DNA from: Streptococcus suis YS56
GTDB taxonomy: Bacteria; Bacillota; Bacilli; Lactobacillales; Streptococcaceae
NCBI RefSeq assembly: GCF_000440115.1
Contig: NZ_ALMY01000006.1
Coordinates: 1 to 39,873 of the forward strand
Direction of reading: 5' to 3'
Length of the DNA: 39,873 nucleotides
Position 1 is the stretch's first letter. Each line of letters starts with the position of its first letter. The notes under the pieces were generated by a model, which worked only from the letters and a program-made list of their open reading frames with translations, ran no database searches and was not told the DNA's origin. Positions 9,558 through 18,190 of this stretch are shown here, piece by piece. Made by a program: the position numbers and the translations under genes.

Positions 9558-9863
9558 TTATGAAACTAAACTTAGAGCTAGTTGCAAAACTTTTTTTCCG
9601 TCTAGCATTCCATAATCAGCCATAGGAATAACTGCAATCGGAACATTCTTTTCATCACAAAGTGCTTTAGATTTATCAAAAGTATAGGCAACTTGTGGTC
9701 CTAACAGTGCCACATCTATTTTGTCTAGATAGTCAGCTATTTTTCCTTGAGAATAAGCATCTATCTCTACCTCTACACCCGCAGCCTCTGCTGCTACTTT
9801 CATATTGTTGACCAACATGCCAGTAGAAAATCCAGCCGCACAAAAAAGAGCTATTTTAACCAT
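9558..9863 (-). CDS. PTS EIIB component, lactose/cellobiose family
   Basis: A 101-residue cytoplasmic phosphocarrier. The phosphorylated cysteine is Cys8 in IALFCAAGFSTGML, followed by a loop that binds the phosphate. The rest of the small alpha/beta fold is intact (VALLGPQVAYTFD). The ATG has TAGGAGG upstream. It passes phosphate from the EIIA His to the sugar on the EIIC encoded just downstream. Confidence 0.93.
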   Translation of the reverse strand: MVKIALFCAAGFSTGMLVNNMKVAAEAAGVEVEIDAYSQGKIADYLDKIDVALLGPQVAYTFDKSKALCDEKNVPIAVIPMADYGMLDGKKVLQLALSLVS

Positions 9864-9892
9864 TTTGGTATCCTCCTAAATATAAAATTGGT

Positions 9893-10216
9893 TTAACTGA
9901 CTTTTTTTAATTCTTTTCGTAAATCAATGATTTCCTTAATCAAATTGATTTCTGTAATCGATGTCATGAGATGGTCCTGTGAATGCACAAACAGGGCTGT
10001 GATTTCTGATTTTATTCCACTGGCTTCTTGAGCTAAAAACTTGGTCTGCATATTATGCGCCTCTAACAAAGCAGCATCTGCCAAGCTTAACTCCTGTTCA
10101 GCACGTTCATGCTCACCCGATTTTATAAACGATAATGCTTGATAGGCATGACTCTTGGCATCACCTGCATAGATTATCAAGCCCATAATAATTTGGTCCG
10201 CAACAATCATTTCCAT
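9893..10216 (-). CDS. PTS EIIA component, lactose/cellobiose family
   Basis: A 107-residue helical phosphocarrier starting at MEMIVADQ; GGGGGTTAGGA lies just upstream of this ATG, so it is preferred to the longer reading from 10279, which begins with a Lys/Arg-rich stretch unlike the family. The phosphorylated histidine is expected at His78, with the conserved HSQDHL (His78, His82) in the same position as in the lactose EIIA of lactic acid bacteria. First of the three PTS genes, behind its own promoter and a palindromic operator candidate. Confidence 0.92.
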   Translation of the reverse strand: MEMIVADQIIMGLIIYAGDAKSHAYQALSFIKSGEHERAEQELSLADAALLEAHNMQTKFLAQEASGIKSEITALFVHSQDHLMTSITEINLIKEIIDLRKELKKVS

Positions 10217-10274
10217 TGTTCCTAACCCCCTCTTTTCTTTTTTTAGTAACTTTTTATGTTTCTTTCGTAAGAAA

Positions 10275-10303
10275 ATCATATCATTTTATTTCAATATAGT
10301 AAA
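10275..10303 (-). promoter_or_regulatory. Promoter of the PTS genes
   Basis: On the minus strand TTTACT (10303-10298), a 17-bp spacer and TATGAT (10280-10275). It lies about 60 bp upstream of the EIIA start. Confidence 0.65.
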
Positions 10304-10341
10304 TAACAAAACTGCTCTTTTTTACCTATTTTGAATAAATT

Positions 10342-10353
10342 GCACTTTTGTGC
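10342..10353. promoter_or_regulatory. Palindromic operator candidate upstream of the PTS genes
   Basis: GCACTTTTGTGC, read GCACAAAAGTGC on the minus strand, matches the GRE-upstream dyad at 11 of 12 positions. It lies 67 bp upstream of the PTS -10 box, the same distance as in the GRE promoter. Confidence 0.7.
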
Positions 10354-10416
10354 TTTTTTGATAAAATAAAAACATTTACTATCCACCAAGGACAATAAAT
10401 GTCATTATTTAACCTA

Positions 10417-11388
10417 TCACAAAGAGAAATAGTTGGTGTCTCCATCTAGCTTCAACACCTTCAAGATTGTCCCTTCGTCCGTCACAAGATGATTGATATA
10501 ACCTGCTCGCAAAATAGCTAGTATTGCCTGAGCCTTATGCTCTCCGTAAGCTAAAGCTAGCGTATTGGGAATATTTTTCAGTTCTTCTAATGAAATAGCT
10601 ATCGTCCTATCTTGTAGGTCTTCGACAACGGGCTCTCCATTATGATTAAGACAACGACAGCAGGTTTCACCAACCGCCCCCTCTATAGATAACTGATGAA
10701 AGTCAGCTTCTGTTAACATATCCAACCACTGAGGATTATTAGCATCTACCCTACCACCAATTCCGACAGCCGCCACATTCAATTTTTTCCAGTCCGCTCT
10801 TAACTCTTCAAAATATCTGGATGACAAAATTCCTTCAGCAAGACTTTGATTTTCTTGGATAATAGTCGCGTTGATAAAACTGCACTCTCCTCGAAATTTA
10901 TTGGCCATATCATAAATTAGAGTATTGACATGATAGCGAGCATGAATATGACTTGGACCACCAGCAATAGGAACAAATTTTAAACCTTTCATCCGGTGAT
11001 GTCCCATTTTCTCAACGATTAAACTCAAACTTCTGCCCCAAGAAAAACCAACTATCATGTCATCATCAATCAAATTAGTTAACATATCAGCTGCTGCTTC
11101 TGCTAAACGAGATTCTAAAGCAGAAAGATCGCCATCTGAGCTATTCTCTACTAGTTCAATCCTCTTAAGACCATACTTGTTTTGAACATATTTCTCCAAC
11201 TGATAAAGTCGCTTATCAAAATCTTGGATTTCTATTTTAACAATACCTTCTAACTTGGCTTTCGTCAGCATTCTACTGACTGTTGTTCTGTAGATTCCTG
11301 TTTCCATGGCAATCTCTGCCTGACTTTTTCCCTCTATGTAATAGAGATAGGCAATCTTTGCTAATTGTCTTCTTTTTTCTAGCTTCAT
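10417..11388 (-). CDS. SorC-family transcriptional regulator
   Basis: A 323-residue regulator with an N-terminal helix-turn-helix (about residues 5-45: AKIAYLYYIEGKSQAEIA then TTVSRMLTKAKLEGIV) and a C-terminal SorC-type sugar-phosphate-binding domain (VGFSWGRSL, PIAGGP, AVGIGGRVD, ALAYGEHKA). This family responds to phosphorylated sugars, and many members activate. The ATG at 11388 has GAGGAAAG upstream; a longer start would overlap the DeoR gene. It is 10 bp after the DeoR-type gene. Likely regulator of the PTS and GRE promoters, perhaps through the two GCAC-N4-GTGC dyads. Confidence 0.88.
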   Translation of the reverse strand: MKLEKRRQLAKIAYLYYIEGKSQAEIAMETGIYRTTVSRMLTKAKLEGIVKIEIQDFDKRLYQLEKYVQNKYGLKRIELVENSSDGDLSALESRLAEAAADMLTNLIDDDMIVGFSWGRSLSLIVEKMGHHRMKGLKFVPIAGGPSHIHARYHVNTLIYDMANKFRGECSFINATIIQENQSLAEGILSSRYFEELRADWKKLNVAAVGIGGRVDANNPQWLDMLTEADFHQLSIEGAVGETCCRCLNHNGEPVVEDLQDRTIAISLEELKNIPNTLALAYGEHKAQAILAILRAGYINHLVTDEGTILKVLKLDGDTNYFSL

Positions 11389-11398
11389 TCTTTCCTCA

Positions 11399-12142
11399 CT
11401 AAACGATAGTGACCTTAACATTGGCTTTTTCTAGTTCAGCTACAAAAATCTCTGCAATTGAGGTATCCGTAATGACTTGAGCAACTTGACTTAGACCAAA
11501 TCGATGTACGGTCCCTTTCTTAGTAAATTTGCTGGCATCTGTCAACACAATCATCTGCTCTGAAACTTCAGACATATATTGAACAACTTCACTTCGCATC
11601 AAATTCTTTCCTGTAAAGCCATGCTCACTGTCAAAACCATCTGTTCCTACAAAGGCTTTATCTACATGAAAGAAACGAATCATTTTTTGTAAAAGGGGAC
11701 CAACTGTCACTTGTGAATCTTTTTGAAATTCACCACCCAATAAAATCACCTGACAACCATCATACTGTCTAACATAATTAGCTATAAAATATGAGTTCGT
11801 GATAATAGTTACGTTTCTTTTTGTCTTGCAGATTTCTTCTGCCAAAAGAGCACAAGTAGAACCAGACTCAATCATTACTGTTTCATTATCTGCTACTAAT
11901 TTTACTGCTTCCTTCGCAATTCTTTTTTTCACATCGTAGCGAAAAGACATTCGAATATTTAAATCATCTCCACTATTTAAAACAGCATAGCCATGTTCTC
12001 GCCTTAGCAAACCTCTAGATTCTAACTTATCCAAATCTTTACGGATTGTTACCTTGGAAACTTCCAACTGTTCAGATAAACTATTTACATCAATTTTTTC
12101 ATGTTGAGATACGAGTTCTATAATTTTATCTAGTCGTTCCAT
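11399..12142 (-). CDS. DeoR-family transcriptional regulator
   Basis: A 247-residue DeoR/GlpR-type regulator. The N-terminal winged helix (residues 1-57, with VNSLSEQLEVSKVTIRKDLD) is followed by the DeoR sugar-phosphate sensor domain (MIESGSTCALLAEEI, VTIITNS, LLGGEF, FVGTDGFD, LTDASKF). The family usually represses sugar operons and is released by a phosphorylated sugar. The gene is divergent from the activase gene and followed by the SorC-type gene, so the locus carries two regulators. Confidence 0.9.
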   Translation of the reverse strand: MERLDKIIELVSQHEKIDVNSLSEQLEVSKVTIRKDLDKLESRGLLRREHGYAVLNSGDDLNIRMSFRYDVKKRIAKEAVKLVADNETVMIESGSTCALLAEEICKTKRNVTIITNSYFIANYVRQYDGCQVILLGGEFQKDSQVTVGPLLQKMIRFFHVDKAFVGTDGFDSEHGFTGKNLMRSEVVQYMSEVSEQMIVLTDASKFTKKGTVHRFGLSQVAQVITDTSIAEIFVAELEKANVKVTIV

Positions 12143-12209
12143 TTTATCACCTCGTACTTATTGTACCAAATTATCAGCTATTTTCAACTTTTCAACCCCC
12201 AAAATACTT

Positions 12210-12248
12210 ACGTTCGCAATTGCAAAACTTTCGTTTATGATGTAAAAT
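12210..12248 (+). promoter_or_regulatory. Activase promoter with possible DeoR-type half-sites
   Basis: TTGCAA (12220-12225), a 17-bp spacer and TAAAAT (12243-12248) form a good promoter 26 bp upstream of the activase start. Two related blocks, ACGTTCG (12210-12216) and ACTTTCG (12227-12233), lie 17 bp apart across the -35 box. This is the sort of TTCG direct repeat DeoR-family repressors use. The promoter is well supported, the operator weakly. Confidence 0.6.
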
Positions 12249-12273
12249 TGTATTGTAGCAAAGGAGAAGTCTT

Positions 12274-13050
12274 ATGAACTCGACTAAAGGTATCATTTTT
12301 AACATTCAACACTTTTCATTACATGATGGTCCTGGTATCCGTACAACTGTTTTCTTAAAAGGATGTCCTTTACGTTGTCCTTGGTGCGCTAATCCCGAGT
12401 CGCAAAAGCGCAATCCCGAACCAATGTTAGATGCCAATACCAAGAAAACTACTATCATGGGGGAAGAGAAAACTGTTGATGAAATCATGGATGAAGTTAT
12501 GAAAGATGTTGATTTCTATGAGGAATCTGGTGGTGGACTTACTCTATCTGGCGGGGAAATTTTTGCGCAATATGAATTTGCAAAAGCTATCTTAATGGAG
12601 GCAAAACTACGCGGACTACATACTGCTATCGAAACAACCGCCTTTGTTGATCAGAAGAAGTTTGCCGACTTAATTCAATATGTCGACTTCATTTACACTG
12701 ATTTAAAACACTATAATACTATTTCACATCGAAAAGTCACTGGAGTTAACAATAACCTTATTATACAAAATATAGAATACGCCTTTTCTATCGGAAAAGA
12801 GATTGTTTTACGAATTCCTGTCATTCCAGAATTTAATAATTCATTAGAAGATGCTGAGCAGTTTGCCTCCCTTTTCAACCAACTCAATATTGATAAAGTC
12901 CAACTCCTTCCCTTCCATCAATTTGGTGAAAACAAGTACAAACTCCTTAATCGTAACTATACGATGACCAACGTTAAAGCTCTCCATCCTGAAGACTTGG
13001 CTGATTATCAGGCAATCTTTTTGAAACATAATATCAATTGTTACTTCTAG
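12274..13050 (+). CDS. Glycyl-radical enzyme activase (radical SAM)
   Basis: A 258-residue radical-SAM protein that installs the glycyl radical on its partner GRE. The [4Fe-4S] cysteines are Cys31, Cys35 and Cys38 in KGCPLRCPWC, preceded by the family signature HDGPGIRTTVFLKG; TLSGGE near residue 90 contacts SAM. The only other cysteine is near the C-terminus, so the ferredoxin-like insert with extra clusters found in YbiY/PflC-type activases is absent, and the protein resembles short PflA. AAGGAGAAG precedes the ATG. It is divergent from the regulators and its likely substrate is the GRE at 5645-8092. Confidence 0.92.
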   Translation: MNSTKGIIFNIQHFSLHDGPGIRTTVFLKGCPLRCPWCANPESQKRNPEPMLDANTKKTTIMGEEKTVDEIMDEVMKDVDFYEESGGGLTLSGGEIFAQYEFAKAILMEAKLRGLHTAIETTAFVDQKKFADLIQYVDFIYTDLKHYNTISHRKVTGVNNNLIIQNIEYAFSIGKEIVLRIPVIPEFNNSLEDAEQFASLFNQLNIDKVQLLPFHQFGENKYKLLNRNYTMTNVKALHPEDLADYQAIFLKHNINCYF

Positions 13051-13156
13051 CACACTTTTAATAATATTAACCATCAGAATGAGCAGTATTGACTGATTCG
13101 TTCAATGTTCAGACCAAATTAAATATTGATACTTCTACAAAGATATACGGAATAAT

Positions 13157-13198
13157 AGAACTCTTAGAAACTTCATTCAAATGTTTTCTAAGAGTTCT
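13157..13198 (+). terminator. Terminator after the activase gene
   Basis: AGAACTCTTAGAAAC pairs with GTTTTCTAAGAGTTCT around an 11-base loop, followed on the plus strand by TATTTTG. It lies about 105 bp past the activase stop. Confidence 0.65.
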
Positions 13199-13219
13199 TA
13201 TTTTGACTACAAAAATAAA

Positions 13220-13259
13220 AGATTGAAGAGTCTGTCCCAAATAGACTTTTCTTCAATCT
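13220..13259 (-). terminator. Terminator of the sialidase gene
   Basis: On the minus strand AGATTGAAGA and TCTTCAATCT form a 10-bp stem, extended inside by GTCT/AGAC pairing, and are followed by TTTATTTTTG. It begins 14 bp after the sialidase stop codon. Confidence 0.85.
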
Positions 13260-13273
13260 AACTTATCTCCCAA

Positions 13274-16200
13274 TTATAGGGTAGACTCATTTACAACCAT
13301 CCGTGAACGTTGTTCAATTTCCTCAGGTGTCAAAACACTATTATAAAACATGAATTGACGAAGATTAAGCTCATCAACTGTCCAACGTAGTTCTGTCTGC
13401 CGACGTGTGCCACCAACCTGTACATAGTCCATAGCAGTTGCAGAAGTAAATGGAGCTTGTGACATGGTTGTCTGACCAGACAATTTTCCATTCACATATA
13501 ATTTGACCAAGAATTGACGACTTGTCCCAACTTGTTCGTAGGTCATGGCGACATTATTCCAGTTCCCATTGATGAGGCGCTGACTGGCCTCTGTAATATG
13601 ACCGATAGTCTGACCGCTACTACCGATACGGCTTTCAAAAATCAGTTTCCCATCCCGTACAATGAGAGCTGAATACTCATTTTTTAGACTGGCACTCGAT
13701 GTCGAGAACAAGCTATAAAAACCTGAAGTTGTGCTGGCTTTGAAGTCCATGAAAATCGTTCCACTATTGATAGCTAGAAGACTGTCTTTGACAGTGCTAG
13801 CTAGCTCAATACGCTTACCGTTTTGAACATTTGTCTGAAGAGGCTCCAAACTCAGTACCTGATGATTAGCAAAGGAAGGCTCAGCTTGACTTGGAATATA
13901 TTCAAACAATTCCACTTCTTTCAAGGTCATCAAGCGATTATTGATTTGATTTGGTCGCACACGCGCCTCCAAAATAATCAATTCGATTCTATCTGCTCGA
14001 ATATCTCGACTAAATTGATAAGTTTCAATTTCTCTTTCGTAAGGTACGGCGATTTCTTGAGATTGATGAACCAAAGTTGCACCATTATAGGCTTTAATTT
14101 GGTATTTTGTAACAGTACCATTGTTATTGATACGCTTGGTCATGACCAAACTATGCAATCTAGTTGCTTGGCCATTTGTAGTCTGAATAGTGATTGTCTG
14201 AGGCAAGGTAATTCGATCTGTCAAATTCCAACGTAGCTCTGTTAGACTTTCCTTATTGCCATCCATCAAATTAGACAAACCACGCCCAAAGGTATCCTCG
14301 TAAACATTTTCTCCACGAACGGTTAGGCGAGAAGGATCAATCTTTTCCACTCTAAACAAAGGTTGTTCTTCAACGCTACTTCCCACCTCGTACAATTCAA
14401 CTTCTTTAATCGTCATAGTACGATTGTTGATAATATCTGGTCGGAATTTCGCTTCTAAAATTATCAATTCAACCTTATTCGCAAACACTCTGCTTGTGAA
14501 CTTATAATGATCTTCTGTCTGAGCATAAGGAACTTCAATAATCCCTGAATCATGTGTCAAGTTTGTACCATCGTAAGTTTTAATACGATACTTAGTAATT
14601 GTACCGTAATTATTGATACGCTTGAAAAGAGCCAGCTTATCGAGTTGAATTGCTTGATTATTACGTGTCTGAATTGAAATAGTCTGCGGAAGAGTAATTT
14701 TATCTGTCAAATTCCAACGCAATTCCGTCAAAGTTTCTAGATTTCCATCCATTAAGTTACCTAAACCACGTCTGAAACTATCTTCATAAACATCCTCACC
14801 AGTCACCAGAAGACGATCACTTGATACTTTGTTAGAACTGTCAGCCAGAAGCTTCTCAAATACAGCTGTTACGAGTGCTACCTTATTTGCCGGGGTCACA
14901 ATCGAACCTCTTGATAGACCTTCAATTGCAAAACTTCCTGCTTGCTGATTCCAACTATATATTAAAGTCTGGCTATCCAACTGACCTAGGAAAGTCAATT
15001 CTTGACCTGTACTTGTTCGCAGATGTGGTTGATTTAAGGCAATAACCGGCTTTGTAAAGGAAAGATAAAGTTTGTTATCACGACCTAAACTGATTGTCTG
15101 TACTGCACTTGCGGCACTTACAGTCACTGGACGAGTCAAATAGTTCCAAGTTACCTGTTTATAATAAAGACTATAGGCATTTTGATTTCCCGATGAATGT
15201 TCGTATAAGATACCAAAAGTATCATTTCCTAGATATTGTAGGGAATTGTAAGCGAAGTTACCATCCTGAATCAAACTATGGTGGAGCCAGTTCAAACGGC
15301 CATCAGTCCCAACTTCTGCTACATGGATAGTACCATTTGTACGATTACCTCCCGGACCAGCAGCATTCGCTAAAAGTACATATTCTTTCCCATTGCGAAC
15401 ATGACGAATCGCAGATAATTGAACGTAAGGATCGTGAATGGCATCTATTACTTCAAGATCATTCAGCCAAGTCTGACCTCCGTCAAGACTTGTTGCCACA
15501 CGCACCTTGCCTGCAAGCCCACGCATAAACATCTTCAACTGTCCATTTCCGAGTTGGACAAGTGTAGCCTCTGTACCTTGTTCTTTTGAGAGATTCATGG
15601 TACTAGAATGTAAGAGCGTTCCGTCAGCCAATTGACGATTGTCGTTAAATGTTTGACCCGCCTTCCAATTTTTTCCATGATCATCAGAATAAAAGACCAA
15701 GGCTGATTGCGAACCATATAAACCGGTCTTCCAGTTTGCAGAATAGGCCGGAACCACCAATCGACCTTTATTAGGACCAGTATGCAAGGTAATACCAGTA
15801 CCTGGTCCCAAACCAAGGAACTTCATGTAATCTTTTTTAACACTTGGTGTGATATCTTCGGGTCTTGACCAGGTTAATCCGTCGTCATCACTGTATGACA
15901 TCCAGATATAATTTGCCTTTGCCACACGGAAAGGACTTGCCGAATCCGTCTGATTATAAATATTGCCAATCAATTGCTGATTGTGATACAAATCACCTAA
16001 ATTGGCATAAGCTGGACTTGAATCCTTTGTATTGACTCGGTAAGCCGTTTTTTGACCTTGAGGCGAGTATACATATCCATCTTCTCGTAAAGTATAAGGT
16101 CGATCAGCATTATTAGAATATAGATTAAGGTAGGATTTTCCATTAATGACTGTATATTCTACTTCTCTTTGAGATGGCATCCCAAACAAGGCCTGTCCCT

Positions 16201-17521
16201 CTGGATACATATCATAAATAGCAAAAATTCGCTTCGTCGTTGGATCTTGAACAAGAGCTGTATCAATGGTCAAAGGTGCACCAATACTACGATTGGTCGC
16301 CTTTTCATTATTCTTCAAATCAACAATTTTTATTGTTGAACCCCAAGTTACTCCATTATCAGAACTTCGTTTCACAACTTGAGCAATGTCTCCCCAGTCG
16401 CCCGAATGATCGTGACGCATATCTGTCGCAGCAATCAAAGTACCCTTGTCAGTCTTCAAGAGAGCAGGAATACGGAAACTAGCTGCCCCTTCTGGACCTT
16501 TCCGACCAGCTCGTCAACCTTCAAAAACCACCACTTTTTCAGATATGCCAGTTGTTGCCAAACTATCTACAGGAGCTGGTTGACGAGTAAATAGAATGGA
16601 ACGCCGAGCAACTTCTTCAGCTGTAAGGGCCTTATTATAAAACGTAAAATTTCTAATATCTAATTGATCAACACCCCACCGTAAATCGTTGCCACGCTTT
16701 GTTGCTCCAAGTTGAGCATGGTTCATAGCAGTTGCACTGGTAAAGATTCCTTGACTAGCTCTTGTTGCACCAGAAAATTGACCATTGATGTAAAGCTTGA
16801 CATCCATTTCTTGACTATTCAAGACTTTTTCATAGGTCATGGCAACTGCATTCCACTCACCATTGACCATTGTAGCATCCATCTGGGTAACATTGGCAAT
16901 TGTTCGACCACCATCCACACGACTTTCCAGGGTAACACTACCATCTTTTGCAATGAGAGCCGTGTATTCATTTGATTTCGTATCACTGGATGTGGAGAAC
17001 AGACTGTGAAAACCTGCATTTTGAGCAGCCTTATACTCCATATAAATCGTGCCTGTTTCAGATTGTCTAATAAGGTGTTCTGTCCCTTCACTCAACACAT
17101 GACGTTTGTCATTGCTACTATTTAATTGAATCGCTTCTACCTTGGTAATTTCATTATTTTCAAATTCTTGAGAGGGAACATCCGCATTGACCGTCTCATA
17201 GCCAGCACGTAGAGCTGGATATGTTTCCGTTTCTTCAACAATAGATCCTGAAACTTCCTCTAGATTTCCTCCAATATTAGCTGGGACGGTTCCTTCTTCT
17301 GTTGACAGATTCTGAGAAGTTGTTTCTACTTGAATAGATGATATCTCCAGCTCCGTAGAGACACTTGTAACTGCTTGTTCTTGTTTAACTACCAATGGCT
17401 GTTCAAGGGCAACTTGCTCTAACTCTTGCCCCAAAACTGCCTCAGAATACATGATTGTGGGTAAAACTAAGCTAGAAAATAAAGAAACTTTATAGATGGA
17501 TGATTTTGTAATTTTTTTCAT
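13274..17521 (-). pseudogene. nanA: Secreted NanA-type sialidase interrupted by one in-frame TGA
   Basis: Reading through one stop codon at 16516-16514 gives a single frame of 1,415 codons from MKKITKSS, with GGTGAAG upstream of the ATG. Order: signal peptide (about 1-32), variable linker, CBM40/LamG-like lectin domain (about 135-310), the stop at codon 336, the sialidase catalytic domain (about 346-795) with the FRIP arginine and four Asp boxes (SSDNGVTW, SDDDGLTW, SDDHGKNW, SLDGGQTW), two tandem discoidin-like modules (about 900-1045 and 1065-1205), and a second lectin domain like the first (about 1225-1405). No LPXTG anchor follows. The N-terminal product would be lectin only. The downstream part lacks an ATG before the catalytic core, and its first usable start (TTG at 16459) lies after the FRIP arginine. 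Sialidase activity is therefore probably lost unless the TGA is read through or is a sequence error. Confidence 0.88.
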
Positions 17522-17719
17522 ATCTTCACCAAATTCCTTACATACTACACTATTGCGAGAAAGCACATTCTTCCATATAGATTTATATCTATTATGATAT
17601 AACTTACTGTTATTTCTCCCTTATCAGTCCTATAATAAAAGAAGGATTATGGAAGAAAGCCATCTACTGATAGCTACTACATAAAAACAAGTAAACACAA
17701 CTATTTTTGAAAAAGGCTT

Positions 17720-18141
17720 AAAAAAGCCCACCTCAAGGGCGGGCAAGGGCATTGTTTCCAATGAGAATAGCCGGTTCACACAACTATTCAAGGTCCGCTC
17801 CTGCGTTTCAATTAAATGAAGACCTCCCTAGCGTCGAAGGGAGTGGGAAAGAACTCAACCAGTCAACCAAGAGTTCGTCAACATTTCATCATTTCTGGTT
17901 GTTGACCTGAAACAGTCTCTTCCCAGACTGTTTCACTCCCACCCCCGCACAGCTCCAACTGTCTGGGAGACAGTTGGAGGTTGGAAATAAGGCGAACTCT
18001 TGTTCGCATCAATCGTAAAGGTCAGATTTGGAGTGCAAAACACGAACAAATCTGCCAATCAACCACTGCGCTGAGATGTTGACACGAACTCTTAGGAGCG
18101 TGCTGAACCTTAATCACCACCCACTACTCGGCTCATCGCAT
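17720..18141 (-). ncRNA. Candidate structured RNA of about 420 nt, family unknown
   Basis: This region has no credible protein but has its own promoter, intrinsic terminator and nested long-range complementarity. Helices on the minus strand: ATGAGCCG (18136-18129) with CGGCT and CTCAT (17773-17761); AAGGT (18111-18107) with ACCTT (17794-17790); CGCTCCT (18100-18094) with AGGAGCG (17802-17796); AAGAGTTCGTGTCAACAT (18093-18076) with ATGTTGACGAACTCTT (17884-17869), with a two-base bulge. Inside are local hairpins such as GAAACAGTCT/AGACTGTTTC, CTCCAACTGTCT/AGACAGTTGGAG, CAGATTTG/CAAATCTG and GCGAAC/GTTCGC. It lacks the RNase P, tmRNA and T-box signatures. The central hairpins may be a species-specific repeat inserted in the RNA, or the whole block may be a dispersed repeat. 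Confidence 0.6.
17726..17744 (-). terminator. Intrinsic terminator of the structured RNA
   Basis: The minus strand reads GCCCGCC, loop CTTGA, GGTGGGC (7-bp stem with one G-T pair), then TTTTTT. It ends the transcript about 200 bp before the sialidase start. Confidence 0.85.
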
Positions 18142-18147
18142 GAATCT

Positions 18148-18175
18148 ATTCTACCATAATCTCAAGGATTTGCAA
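18148..18175 (-). promoter_or_regulatory. Promoter of the structured RNA
   Basis: TTGCAA (18175-18170), a 16-bp spacer and TAGAAT (18153-18148) with a TGG extension, on the minus strand. The predicted start is near 18141, inside the first long-range helix region. Confidence 0.75.
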
Positions 18176-18190
18176 GCCTGATTACTCCAT

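Noticed and set aside
16514-16516. Frameshift or programmed frameshift in the sialidase
   Set aside because: Both parts are in the same frame; only a TGA codon separates them, so this is a nonsense change.
17720-18141. RNase P RNA, tmRNA or T-box leader for the structured region
   Set aside because: No GAGGAAAGTCC-type RNase P core, no tmRNA tag frame or tRNA-like ends, and the only GGGTGG is near the 5' end, not ahead of the terminator as in T-boxes.
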